From Actinomycetota bacterium (GTDB lineage: Bacteria > Actinomycetota > Actinomycetes > S36-B12 > UBA10799): a DNA stretch of 64,000 nt. Below the pieces are notes generated by a model. It saw only the letters and a list, made by a program, of their open reading frames with translations. It searched no databases and had not been told where the DNA came from. Every line of letters starts with the position of its first letter. The first letter of the stretch is position 1. This document shows, in pieces, positions 1 to 8,697 of the stretch. Both the position numbers and the translations under genes were made by a program. The DNA is taken from the NCBI GenBank assembly GCA_020637055.1, contig JACJWR010000001.1, positions 310,001-374,000 on the forward strand. Direction: 5' to 3'.

Positions 1-654
1 ACCGGCCACGACGGCGCCTGCCAAAGCGTCGTGGTCGGCCGCATCCCAGCCATGCCACCAGGCCGCCGGGCCGACCACCAGGGCGGCGTCGGTGACCCGA
101 CCGGTCACCACCACATCGGCCCCGGCCGCCAGAGCGGCAGCGATCCCCGCACTGCCCAAGTAGGCGTTCGCCGTCAGCGTCGGCCAACCGACGGCGTCGT
201 AGGCCTCGCCGCTGTCGAGGTTCACGAATGCCTCGCCGGCTTCCCGCAGCCGGTCCACCTCGGAGGTGAGGTTGTCGCCGGTCACCACCGCGATCCGGAC
301 GTCGTCGCCGGCGAACTCGGCGATGGCGTCGGCGCAGCCCTGCGGATCCAGACCGCCGGCGTTGCTCACAACCTTGATGCCGCGGGCGCGGCATTCGGCG
401 AGCACTTCGCGCATCTGGGTGACGAAGGTGCGGGCGTACCCAGGGCCGCCCTTCATGGCCGACCTGGCCAGGATGGTCATGGTCAACTCGGCCAACCAGT
501 CGCCGGTGAGCACGTCGATGGGGCCATCGCCGACCATCTCCGCGGCGGCCGACATCCGGTCGCCGTAGAAGCCGGAGCAGTTGGCGATGCGGATCGGCCG
601 GCGGGGTCCGATGTCGGCGGACGTGCCGCTGGGGCCTTCGTCGGTCGGGCTCAT
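1..654 (-). CDS. AtuA-like (DUF1446) protein, C-terminus cut by window edge
   Basis: The reverse-strand frame from an ATG at 654 runs off the left edge, so only about the first 218 residues are visible. The N-terminal part reads RPIRIANCSGFYGDR, followed by a glycine- and alanine-rich region with VVTGRVTDAALVVGP. Both are typical of the acyclic terpene utilisation AtuA / DUF1446 family. The start lies 3 bp after the stop of the biotin carboxylase gene, so this is the third gene of a carboxylase operon. AtuA proteins accompany acyl-CoA carboxylases in acyclic terpene and branched-chain acyl-CoA degradation, but their exact reaction is not settled. The family call is firm; the substrate is inferred. 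Confidence 0.8.
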   Translation of the reverse strand, partial: MSPTDEGPSGTSADIGPRRPIRIANCSGFYGDRMSAAAEMVGDGPIDVLTGDWLAELTMTILARSAMKGGPGYARTFVTQMREVLAECRARGIKVVSNAGGLDPQGCADAIAEFAGDDVRIAVVTGDNLTSEVDRLREAGEAFVNLDSGEAYDAVGWPTLTANAYLGSAGIAAALAAGADVVVTGRVTDAALVVGPAAWWHGWDAADHDALAGAVVAG

Positions 655-657
655 GTC

Positions 658-2775
658 TCAGTCCTCTCCGGCGGCCAGTCGAACGACCACCTGGTGCGCG
701 TCCACACTGTCCCCCACGGCGACGAGCACCTCGCCCACCACCCCGTCGGAGTCGGTGCTGATGCGGTGCTCCATCTTCATGGCCTCCAGGATCACGACCG
801 GGTCCCCGGCCGACACCTCATCCCCAGGTGCCACCAGCACCGCCACGATGGTGCCCGGTACCGGGGCGCTGGGTCCGCCGCCGACACCGGCCGAATCGGT
901 GTCCGGGAAACGCGCCGGGAGCAACCACGTCGAATGCTCCCGTGGGTCATCCACCCAAATCACCAGGCCGCCGTCCTGCGCGCCGGGCGCCGTCGGGTAG
1001 CAGGCCACTCGGGCATCGCGGCGGACCCCGGAGTCGGCCACCACCGTGGCGGCCGCACCGTCGGCGTCGACCGTGACAGTGGTGCCCATCAACCATTCGA
1101 CCTCGTCGGCGGCCTGGGTGCCGGTGGCTTCTGCGGCCGCGGCCACACCCCACTGGAACGGGGCAGTTCCTGCCGCCGCCTCGGCGCTGCCGACCCGGAT
1201 CCCGCGCCGATGGATCGAGATGGATTCGGCGCCCAGCCGCTCCGCGTACTCGCCGGCCAACACCAGCGACACGCCACCCGGTCGGGCGACGTTGCGCCAG
1301 GCTGGCGGAACCGACCCGGCGTCCCGGACATCGGCAACGTCGGCGCCGGCCCGGTGCCACGCCACCGCCGCAGCGGCCAAAGCATGGGCACGCAGGGTCT
1401 GATCGTCGGGCCACTGCTCACGCACCTGCGGATGTTCGATGAGGAAGGCGGTGGTGGTGACCTCAGAGGCGAAAGCCGGCGACTCGCAGATCGCCACCAG
1501 CATGTCGCGGTTGGTGGTGACTCCGTGGATCCGGGCCGAGCGCAAACCGGCGGCCAGCCGGGCCGCCGCGATCGTCCGGGTCGGTCCATAGGCGATCACC
1601 TTGGCCAGCATCGGGTCGTAGTAGGGCGAGACGGTGTCGCCGTCGGCGACGCCGGTGTCGACGCGGATCCGGGGGTCGTCGAAATCCACCAGGGCCAACC
1701 GACCGGTGCTCGGGAGGTCGTCGTTGCGAGCATCTTCGGCGTAGAGCCGCACCTCGATGGCGTGTCCGTCCGGAACCGTCGGAAACGGTGGCAGCGGCTC
1801 GCCCGCCGCCACGTCGAGTTGCCAGCCAACCAGGTCCAGCCCGGTGATCTCCTCTGTCACCGGGTGTTCGACCTGCAGCCGGGTGTTCATCTCGAGGAAG
1901 TAGTAGTCGGTGCCGTCCACCAGGAACTCCACCGTTCCGGCACCCACGTAGTCGATCGCCTTCGCGGCGGCCACTGCCGCGCGATGCAGACCGTCGCGCA
2001 CGTCGGCGTGGAGATTGGCAGCCGGAGCCTCCTCCACCACCTTCTGGTGCCGACGCTGGATCGAGCATTCCCGCTCGAACAAGTGGCCCACATTGCCGTG
2101 CCGATCTCCGAACACCTGCACCTCGATGTGGCGGGCATCGGGCAGGTACCGCTCCAGGAAGACCGTGGGGTCACCGAATGCCGACGCCGCCTCACGGCGT
2201 GCGGCGGCAACCGCGGCTTCGAGTTCGTCGGCGGTCGACACCACCCGCATGCCCTTGCCGCCACCACCGGCACTCGCCTTGACCATCAACGGATAGCCCA
2301 CGTCCTCGCCGATGGTGATCAACTCGCCAACTGGAAGTTCAGCATCGAGTTCGGCGCCGGGCACCAGCGGTACGCCCGCGGCCGCCACCAGCCGCTTCGC
2401 GGGCACCTTCTCCGCCATCGCCGCGATCGACTCCGGCGTCGGGCCCACCCAGGTCAAGCCGGCCTCGGTCACGGCCCGAGCGAACGAGGCGTTCTCGCTG
2501 AGAAATCCGTAGCCGGGATGTAGGGCATCGCAGCCGGTGGCCGCCGCGGCCGCCAACACCTTCGCCGCGTTCAAGTAGGACTCGGCACTCGTGCTGCCGC
2601 CCAGGGCCACGGCGTAATCGGCCTCGGCGACGAACAGTGCGTCGGCATCGGGTTCGCTGTAGACGGCGACGCAGGTGATGCCCCGGGATTTGGCCGTGCG
2701 CATGATCCGGCGGGCGATCTCGCCGCGGTTGGCGATGAGCAGTCGTCTGATCGTCGCTGGGGTAGTCATGGTCAT
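658..2775 (-). CDS. Acyl-CoA carboxylase alpha subunit (biotin carboxylase + BCCP)
   Basis: About 705 residues. The order is biotin carboxylase N-domain (LLIANRGEIARRI), ATP-grasp domain with KASAGGGGKGMRVV and EMNTRLQVEHPVTEE, then a C-terminal biotinyl domain with EAMKMEH, whose lysine near residue 667 takes biotin. It carboxylates biotin with ATP and bicarbonate and hands CO2 to the beta subunit encoded just upstream. The start is ATG 2775, which overlaps the TGA of the beta-subunit gene by one base; ATG 2769 is an alternative. A frame extending to 2898 was rejected because it enters the beta gene and lacks homologous residues. Beside an MCC-like beta subunit and AtuA, the likely substrate is methylcrotonyl-CoA or a longer branched acyl-CoA (inference). 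Confidence 0.93.
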   Translation of the reverse strand: MTMTTPATIRRLLIANRGEIARRIMRTAKSRGITCVAVYSEPDADALFVAEADYAVALGGSTSAESYLNAAKVLAAAAATGCDALHPGYGFLSENASFARAVTEAGLTWVGPTPESIAAMAEKVPAKRLVAAAGVPLVPGAELDAELPVGELITIGEDVGYPLMVKASAGGGGKGMRVVSTADELEAAVAAARREAASAFGDPTVFLERYLPDARHIEVQVFGDRHGNVGHLFERECSIQRRHQKVVEEAPAANLHADVRDGLHRAAVAAAKAIDYVGAGTVEFLVDGTDYYFLEMNTRLQVEHPVTEEITGLDLVGWQLDVAAGEPLPPFPTVPDGHAIEVRLYAEDARNDDLPSTGRLALVDFDDPRIRVDTGVADGDTVSPYYDPMLAKVIAYGPTRTIAAARLAAGLRSARIHGVTTNRDMLVAICESPAFASEVTTTAFLIEHPQVREQWPDDQTLRAHALAAAAVAWHRAGADVADVRDAGSVPPAWRNVARPGGVSLVLAGEYAERLGAESISIHRRGIRVGSAEAAAGTAPFQWGVAAAAEATGTQAADEVEWLMGTTVTVDADGAAATVVADSGVRRDARVACYPTAPGAQDGGLVIWVDDPREHSTWLLPARFPDTDSAGVGGGPSAPVPGTIVAVLVAPGDEVSAGDPVVILEAMKMEHRISTDSDGVVGEVLVAVGDSVDAHQVVVRLAAGED

Positions 2776-4400
2776 CACATCCGGAAGACGCCGAAGCCGG
2801 CAGGGTCGGAGTTGGGTTCGCCGGGATCGCCGCAGGCCGCCAGGGCCAATGCGAGCACCGTGCGGGAGTCGGCCGGGTCGATGATTCCGTCGTCCCACAT
2901 CCGCCCGGTGGCGAACAGGGCCGTGGATTGACTCTCGACCTGACTTTCGAAGGCGTCCCGCAGCGGTGCGAAGGCGGCCTCGTCGAAGGCCTCACCCGCC
3001 TTCTGTCGGGCCACGATGGTGAGCACCCCGGCCAACTGCTTGGGGCCCATCACCGCGATCCGGTGGTTCGGCCAGGTGAACACGAATCGGGGGTCGTAGG
3101 CCCGGCCGGACATGCCGTAGTTCCCGGCCCCGTAGGAGGCTCCCATCATCAGCGTCAGGTGCGGCACGGTGGAGTTGGACACCGCGTTGATCAGCTTCGC
3201 GCCGTCCTTGATGATGCCGCCCTGTTCGTACTTCGTCCCCACCATGAACCCGGTGATGTTCTGCAGGAACAGCAGTGGAGTGCGGGTGCGGTTGCACAGT
3301 TGGATGAACTGGGCACCCTTCTGCGCCTCTTCGCTGAAGAGGATTCCGTTGTTCGCCAAGATCCCCACCGGGCGACCCGCCAGAGTTGCCCATCCGGTGA
3401 CCAACGTGGTCCCGTACAGCGGTTTGAACTCCTCGAATCGGCTGCCGTCGACGATCCGGGCTATCACCTCGCGGGCCTCGAACGGAATCCGGATGTCGGC
3501 ACTCGCGATGCCCCGCAGTTGCGCCGGGTCGTAGCGCGGCGGGTCGCTCATGGAACCCGGCGCCGGCAACCGGTCCTGCGGCCAATTCAGGTGGGCGACG
3601 ATCCCTCGACCGATCCGGATCGCATCCGCCTCGTCCTCGGCCAGGTAGTCGGCGAGGCCAGAGGTGCGCGCGTGCATCTCGGCACCCCCGAGGGTCTCCT
3701 CGTCGGCGTCCTCGTCGATGGCCATCTTGACCAGCGGCGGTCCGCCGAGGAAGACCTTGGCGGCGTCACGCTGCATCACCACGTAGTCGCTCATACCGGG
3801 CACGTAGGCGCCGCCTGCGGTACTGGATCCGAACACCAGCGTGATGGTGGGGATGCCGGCGGCGCTCAGTTGCGTCAGGTTCCGGAAACTCGCCCCTCCA
3901 GGCACGAAGATCTCCGCCTGCTTGGGCAAGTCCGCCCCGCCCGATTCGGTCAGGTTGATCAGTGGCAGCCGGTTCTGCGCCGCGATGTCCATGGCGCGCA
4001 GGCCCTTGGTCACCGAGGAAGGGCCCTGCGCACCACCCTTCACGGTCGGATCGTTGGCCACCACCATGCACCGCACCCCGGACACCGTGCCGATCCCGGT
4101 GACCATGCCGGCGCCGAGCGGATCGTCGGTGCCCCAACCGGCGAGCGGACTCAATTCGAGGAAGGGGCTACCGGGGTCCAGCAACAGATCGATGCGCTCG
4201 CGGGGCAGCAACTTGCCACGGGAGCGCAACCGGGCCACCGATCTGGCGTTCTTGGCCGCGTCGGTCGAGCCGCCGCCGCCCACCACCTGCGCGAGCAAGG
4301 CGTCGATCTCGGCAAGCGCGACCAGCATGGCCTCTTCGTTCGCCAGGAAGGTGGCATCGTTGGGGTCGATTGAGCTGCGAATCGGGCGCCCGACTGTCAT
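2775..4400 (-). CDS. Acyl-CoA carboxylase beta subunit (carboxyltransferase), MCC/geranyl-CoA type
   Basis: 541 residues with both carboxyltransferase halves. The segments GGAYVPGMSDYVVMQ, FLGGPPLVKMA and LGGAEMHARTSGLADY are characteristic of methylcrotonyl- or geranyl-CoA carboxylase beta subunits rather than propionyl-CoA types. The second half carries MMGASYGAGNYGMSGRAY. It transfers CO2 from carboxybiotin on the alpha subunit to the acyl-CoA. It is first in a three-gene operon (beta, alpha, AtuA-like) with overlapping or nearly touching genes. No Shine-Dalgarno sequence precedes ATG 4400, and a promoter 6 bp away suggests a leaderless mRNA. Leucine degradation and acyclic terpene degradation are both possible. 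Confidence 0.92.
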   Translation of the reverse strand: MTVGRPIRSSIDPNDATFLANEEAMLVALAEIDALLAQVVGGGGSTDAAKNARSVARLRSRGKLLPRERIDLLLDPGSPFLELSPLAGWGTDDPLGAGMVTGIGTVSGVRCMVVANDPTVKGGAQGPSSVTKGLRAMDIAAQNRLPLINLTESGGADLPKQAEIFVPGGASFRNLTQLSAAGIPTITLVFGSSTAGGAYVPGMSDYVVMQRDAAKVFLGGPPLVKMAIDEDADEETLGGAEMHARTSGLADYLAEDEADAIRIGRGIVAHLNWPQDRLPAPGSMSDPPRYDPAQLRGIASADIRIPFEAREVIARIVDGSRFEEFKPLYGTTLVTGWATLAGRPVGILANNGILFSEEAQKGAQFIQLCNRTRTPLLFLQNITGFMVGTKYEQGGIIKDGAKLINAVSNSTVPHLTLMMGASYGAGNYGMSGRAYDPRFVFTWPNHRIAVMGPKQLAGVLTIVARQKAGEAFDEAAFAPLRDAFESQVESQSTALFATGRMWDDGIIDPADSRTVLALALAACGDPGEPNSDPAGFGVFRM

Positions 4401-4403
4401 GAC

Positions 4404-4438
4404 TTGACGTTAGTGTCAACTTGACGACAGCGTCAAGT
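4404..4438 (-). promoter_or_regulatory. Leaderless promoter with two overlapping palindromic operators
   Basis: Two inverted repeats are visible. One is TTGAC-6-GTCAA at 4404-4419. The other is a perfect 8+4+8 palindrome at 4419-4438 with half-site ACTTGACG. Their centres are 17 bp apart. Read on the reverse strand, they overlap a promoter with -35 TTGACG (4436-4431), an 18 bp spacer, -10 TAACGT (4412-4407) and 6 bp to the ATG at 4400. The TTGAC/GTCAA half-sites resemble TetR-family operators of acyl-CoA catabolic operons. The regulator itself is not adjacent to the operon in this window. Confidence 0.7.
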
Positions 4439-4506
4439 GATTCCCACCGGCGAGTGTCCTGAGTGGCACCCGCCGGTGGTGGCCCGCACGCGGCTACTGT
4501 GAGCGC

Positions 4507-5649
4507 GTGTCGGATAAGTCCAAGCGCGGTGCAGCCGGATCGGCCGGATCCGGCTGGAACACCTCCGACGACCCCTACGACGACGTCGATGACGACGGCT
4601 ACGCGGGCACCCTGCACCAGCCGGAGCGCAAACTCTCGCCGGGGGCGCAGGTGGGGGTGCGCGCGCTGGTCGCCCTCGGCTGCCTGGCGGCCGCCACGCT
4701 GGTCACCTACATCGGCCGGGACGGCTACGCGGACGCGAGCGGGCAGCCCATCACACTGCTGAGTGCGCTCTATTACGCGACGGTGTCGCTGTCCACCACC
4801 GGCTACGGCGATATCGCCCCGGTCACGCCGGAGGCGCGACTCATCAACGTCGTGCTCATCACCCCGCTGCGGGTGCTCTTCCTGATCGTTCTGGTGGGGA
4901 CGACGATCGAAGTGCTCACCCGGCGCACCCGCGAGTTGTACTCCGAGAAGAGGTGGAGGAACAAGGTGGACCATCACAACGTGGTGATCGGCTTCGGCGT
5001 CAAGGGTCGCTCCGCGGTCAACATGCTGCTGCAGTCGGGGGAACGGGCCAAGCAGATCGTGGTGGTCTCGACCGATCCGCTCGCGGTGCAGGAGGCGACC
5101 CGGATGGGTGTCATGGCCGTGCTCGGCGACGCCCGCCGCGACGACATCCTCCGGCAGGCCGAGATCGCAAAGGCCGACAACGTCATCCTCGCCACGGATG
5201 CCGACGACACCACGGTCCTCATCACCCTCAGCGTCAAGCGCCTCAACCCTCGTGCCAACGTCATCGCAGCGGCCCGGGAGGCCTCCAACTCCGATCTGAT
5301 CAAGGCCAGCGGGGCCACCACGGTGATCCCGACCGCAGAGGCCTCCGGCCAGTTGATGGGGATGGCCACCGTCGCACCGCAGGCCGGCGCATTCATGGAA
5401 GACCTGCTTGATCCGACCAAGGGTCTCGAGGTCGCGCAACGGCCCGCCACCCGGGACGAGATCGGCCTGGCACCGGCGCAACTGCGCGAACGAGGCCAGA
5501 TCGCATTGGCCGTGATCCGCAACGGCACCATGTATCGATTCGACGAGCCGGGTGTGAAGGTGCTCCAGCGGGGTGACCAACTGATCGTCATCGGGCAATC
5601 CCGCTACAGCAAGGAGAATCCGACCTCCGACGGTCGCGGCGCACGCTGA
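4507..5649 (+). CDS. Two-TM potassium channel with RCK (TrkA-N/TrkA-C) domain
   Basis: 380 residues from GTG 4507. After an acidic N-terminal tail come a first membrane segment near residues 50-65, a pore loop with the K+ filter TTGYGD near residues 97-102, and a second membrane segment ending TTIEVLTRR. From about residue 158 a TrkA-N/RCK nucleotide-binding domain begins with NVVIGFGVKGR, followed by a TrkA-C domain to the C-terminus. It is likely a ligand-gated (nucleotide- or Ca2+-regulated) K+ channel like MthK or GsuK. It stands alone, divergent from the carboxylase operon, with 106 bp between the starts. The family is certain; the gating ligand cannot be read. Confidence 0.9.
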   Translation: MSDKSKRGAAGSAGSGWNTSDDPYDDVDDDGYAGTLHQPERKLSPGAQVGVRALVALGCLAAATLVTYIGRDGYADASGQPITLLSALYYATVSLSTTGYGDIAPVTPEARLINVVLITPLRVLFLIVLVGTTIEVLTRRTRELYSEKRWRNKVDHHNVVIGFGVKGRSAVNMLLQSGERAKQIVVVSTDPLAVQEATRMGVMAVLGDARRDDILRQAEIAKADNVILATDADDTTVLITLSVKRLNPRANVIAAAREASNSDLIKASGATTVIPTAEASGQLMGMATVAPQAGAFMEDLLDPTKGLEVAQRPATRDEIGLAPAQLRERGQIALAVIRNGTMYRFDEPGVKVLQRGDQLIVIGQSRYSKENPTSDGRGAR

Positions 5650-5702
5650 GTGAAGACTCCGGCCCGGCGGCAGCCGTGGCGGAAACTGGCAGGATAGGAC
5701 GC

Positions 5703-6269
5703 ATGACCGATCCAACTGCCTCCGATGCAACCGACGCCAACCCCGGAATGAACGTCGTGATCGGACCGGACGGCAATCCGACGCTGTTGCTGCCCAGCGG
5801 TGCGCCGGGCGGATCAGCCGGTGCCGATGGTCAGGCGACGGAATCCGACAGTGACCTCGCCCGGCTGGTCGAGCAGCCGGCGAAGGTGATGCGGATCGGG
5901 TCGATGATCAAACAGCTGCTGGAGGAAGTACGGAACGCCCCCCTGGACGAGGCCTCGCGGCGCCGCCTGCGTGAGATCCACGCCCGCTCCATCACCGAAC
6001 TCGAACAAGGCCTGGCCCCGGAGTTGGTGGCCGAACTCGACCGGCTGGCGTTGCCGTTCGAAGCAGACAGTGCCCCCACCGAGGCGGAACTGCGCATCGC
6101 CCAGGCGCAGTTGGTCGGCTGGTTGGAGGGGCTGTTCCATGGGATCCAGACGGCGTTGTTCGCCCAGCAGATGGCGGCTCGGGCCCAACTCGAGCAGATG
6201 CGGCGCCAGGCAATCGCGGGACCGGGCACTCCCGAAGATGGCACCGGCGGTCACGGGCAGTACCTCTGA
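5703..6269 (+). CDS. bpa: Bacterial proteasome activator Bpa/PafE
   Basis: 188 residues from ATG 5703; a start at 5676 would add nine residues from the upstream non-coding sequence. The N-terminal 60 residues are low complexity, followed by a helical core (EQPAKVMRIGSMIKQLLEEV) typical of the DUF2587 family. The protein ends GHGQYL; the C-terminal GQYL is the motif that docks into the alpha-ring of the 20S proteasome and opens its gate. Bpa forms a dodecameric ring and feeds unfolded proteins to the proteasome without ATP. The proteasome genes are not in the window, but the intact docking motif predicts them elsewhere. Confidence 0.93.
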   Translation: MTDPTASDATDANPGMNVVIGPDGNPTLLLPSGAPGGSAGADGQATESDSDLARLVEQPAKVMRIGSMIKQLLEEVRNAPLDEASRRRLREIHARSITELEQGLAPELVAELDRLALPFEADSAPTEAELRIAQAQLVGWLEGLFHGIQTALFAQQMAARAQLEQMRRQAIAGPGTPEDGTGGHGQYL

Positions 6270-6298
6270 CTCGTTCGCCCCGTCGGCGGAGCAGGCAA

Positions 6299-6304
6299 TA
6301 ACCT
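6299..6304 (+). promoter_or_regulatory. -10 element for a leaderless serS transcript
   Basis: TAACCT at 6299-6304 fits the actinobacterial TAnnnT -10 pattern and ends 7 bp before the serS GTG. There is no ribosome binding site between them, so transcription probably begins at or next to the start codon. No clear -35 was found. Confidence 0.45.
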
Positions 6305-6311
6305 TGACGTT

Positions 6312-7625
6312 GTGATTGACCTCAAGGCACTGCGGGCCGACCCTGAGACCTTCCGGAACAGCCAGTTGGCCCGCGGTGAAGACCCGGGAATCGTCGACGC
6401 GTTGCTGGTCGCCGATTCCACGCATCGGGCCCAACTCGCTGAGTTTGAGCGGCTGCGGGCGGAACAGAAGGCGCTCAGCAAGGACGTCGGTCGCCTGCAG
6501 CGGGCGGTGCGGGAGCCCGCCGCGACAGATGCCACCCGAGCGGAACTCGACGAGGTGATGGCGGCGACGGCGTCCCTGGCGGCGGCGGTGAAATCGAGCG
6601 AGTCGGCAGCGAAGGAGGCCGGCGGCGAGGTGGCAGCGCTCGCCGGATCGCTGAGCAATGTGGTCTCGCCGGAGTCGCCGGTGGGTGGTGAGGAGGACTT
6701 CCGGGTGCTCGACACCGTCGGTGCACCGCGCGACTTCGCGGCCGAGGGTTTCCAGCCACGGGACCACGTCGAACTGGGCGAGTTGCTCGGGGCGATCGAC
6801 GTCGAACGCGCCGCGAAGGTCTCCGGCAGCCGCTTCTTCTACCTGACCGGCCCGGGAGCGCTGTTGGAGTTGGCGCTGCTCAACCTCGCCGTTTCGATGG
6901 CCACCGGGAACGGCTTCACCCCGGTGATCCCACCCGCACTGGTGAAACCGGAGGCCATGGAGGGGACCGGCTTCCTGGGACAGGCGGCCGAGAACGTGTA
7001 TCACCTCGCCGATGACGACATGTACCTGGTGGGAACCGCAGAGGTACCGCTCGCGGCGCTGCATTCGCAGGAGATCATCAGCCCCGCCGACCTGCCTCTG
7101 CGCTACGTCGGCTTCTCGCCGTGCTTCCGACGCGAAGCGGGCTCGCACGGTCGCGACACCCGCGGCATCATCCGGGTGCACCAGTTCGACAAGGTCGAGA
7201 TGTTCTCCTACGTCACCCCGGACGAGTCGGCCGACGAGCACACCCGGCTGCTCGGCTGGGAGCGTGAGTTCGTCGACGCGCTCGAGATCCCCTACCGGGT
7301 GATCGACGTCGCCACCGGCGATCTCGGCGCCTCCGCTGCCCGGAAGTTCGACATCGAGGCGTGGATCCCCACCCAGGGCCGCTACCGGGAGATCACCTCA
7401 ACCTCCGACTGCACCGGCTTCCAAGCTCGCCGGCTCGGCATCAGGACCCGGGACGCCGAGGGTCGACCGGTACCGCTGGCCACCCTGAACGGCACGCTCT
7501 GCGCGATGCCTCGGGTCATCGTGGCGATCCTGGAGAACCATCAGCGGCCCGACGGCTCGGTCGTGCTGCCAGCGGCGCTGCGGCCCTTCTTCGGACGAGA
7601 GGTCATCGTCGCCCCGGGTAGTTAG
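6312..7625 (+). CDS. serS: Seryl-tRNA synthetase
   Basis: 437 residues from GTG 6312 ([14 protein letters not shown]). The N-terminal 100 residues form the coiled-coil tRNA-binding arm. The class II catalytic core follows, with motif 2 around [20 protein letters not shown] and motif 3 around [27 protein letters not shown] belongs to the serine-binding region. It charges tRNA-Ser, and tRNA-Sec where present. Length is normal for the family. The gene probably has its own leaderless promoter and is followed after 9 bp by a HAD hydrolase. Confidence 0.97.
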   Translation: MIDLKALRADPETFRNSQLARGEDPGIVDALLVADSTHRAQLAEFERLRAEQKALSKDVGRLQRAVREPAATDATRAELDEVMAATASLAAAVKSSESAAKEAGGEVAALAGSLSNVVSPESPVGGEEDFRVLDTVGAPRDFAAEGFQPRDHVELGELLGAIDVERAAKVSGSRFFYLTGPGALLELALLNLAVSMATGNGFTPVIPPALVKPEAMEGTGFLGQAAENVYHLADDDMYLVGTAEVPLAALHSQEIISPADLPLRYVGFSPCFRREAGSHGRDTRGIIRVHQFDKVEMFSYVTPDESADEHTRLLGWEREFVDALEIPYRVIDVATGDLGASAARKFDIEAWIPTQGRYREITSTSDCTGFQARRLGIRTRDAEGRPVPLATLNGTLCAMPRVIVAILENHQRPDGSVVLPAALRPFFGREVIVAPGS

Positions 7626-7634
7626 GTTGGACCC

Positions 7635-8444
7635 ATGCCGACAGCAACCCCGCGGGCGCTGCTCGCCACCGACCTCGACGGCACCTTGTTGCGCGGCGAC
7701 GGGTCGGTGTCCGATCGCACCCGCGCGGCTTTGCGAGCGGCCGCCGACTCCCCGCTCGAGGTGGTCTTCGTCACCGGCCGACCGCTCACGATGCTGAGCG
7801 GGATCCTGCGCTCGACCGAACACCTCGGCACCGTGATCGCGGCGAACGGGGCGGTGGTCCTCGATGCCTCCGCGAACACCCCACACGTCATCCGCTCCTT
7901 CACCGACGAACAGGTGCGCACCCTCTGGGCGGCACTGGCAACGGAGTTCCCGCACGGCGAGTACCTCTCGATGATGTGGCACGACTCCGACGGCGCCCAT
8001 CGTCTCGACGGTCGCGGGCCGGGGTATCTGGCGGAGATCGATCGGCGGCTGGCCGCCGGTTGGCGGTTCTACAAACTCCTCGTGATCGGTCCGGACGATC
8101 ACACGCCGGACTCCATCGTCGAGGCAACCGACGACGTCGTCGGGCACTTGGCTGAAGTCACCCACTCCTCGCACGGCATGCCCCTGGTGGAACTGAGCCC
8201 GAAGGGGGTCACCAAGGGCGCCGCGCTCACCGACTATGCCACCGCGAGAGGGGTAGCCCTGAACGACGTGCATGCGGTCGGCGATATGCCCAACGATCTG
8301 CCCATGCTGGCCGTCGCGGGCCGAGCCTATGCCCCGTCGAATGCACACGAACTCGTACGCGCCGCCGCTGATGTGGTGCTCGGTACCAACGATGCCGACG
8401 GGGTGGCGCAACTGCTCGAGGAGTTGCTCGCACGCCACGGTTGA
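7635..8444 (+). CDS. HAD-superfamily hydrolase, Cof type
   Basis: 269 residues. Motif I is TDLDGTLL with the nucleophilic aspartate, motif II contains FVTGRP, motif III uses the lysine in SPKGVTKGAAL, and motif IV is GDMPNDLPML. The large C2 cap and overall length place it in the Cof/IIB group, which dephosphorylates sugar phosphates, nucleotides or flavin phosphates. The substrate cannot be told from the sequence. It starts 9 bp after serS and is probably co-transcribed with it. Confidence 0.88.
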   Translation: MPTATPRALLATDLDGTLLRGDGSVSDRTRAALRAAADSPLEVVFVTGRPLTMLSGILRSTEHLGTVIAANGAVVLDASANTPHVIRSFTDEQVRTLWAALATEFPHGEYLSMMWHDSDGAHRLDGRGPGYLAEIDRRLAAGWRFYKLLVIGPDDHTPDSIVEATDDVVGHLAEVTHSSHGMPLVELSPKGVTKGAALTDYATARGVALNDVHAVGDMPNDLPMLAVAGRAYAPSNAHELVRAAADVVLGTNDADGVAQLLEELLARHG

Positions 8445-8697
8445 CGATGGGCCAACGCCGCTGGATGGCCGACCCACGCACCGAAACCTCTTGCACCGCA
8501 AGGATTTCAGCTGATTTCGCATGGGTTCCCGGGGGCCACTGACGATCCGGTGAATGATCGAATTCGGACGATCGCGTCGTTTTGGGAAAATTCTGATCCT
8601 TCCAGTGACATCCCTCACAGTTCAGGCGATTTCAGCTTCAACTACCGCTGTTACGTTCCCTCTGACCGCTTGCATCCGGATCTAGGAGGAACTGACG

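Noticed and set aside
31..2523. 830-codon open frame on the forward strand
   Set aside because: It is antisense to the biotin carboxylase and AtuA-like genes; the Arg/His/Gly-rich product has no motif and follows from GC-rich codon bias.
8445..8697. c-di-AMP (ydaO-type) riboswitch before the NlpC/P60 gene
   Set aside because: Such hydrolase genes often have one, but I could not find the conserved core or the expected stems. Only a repeated GATTTCAGCT was seen.
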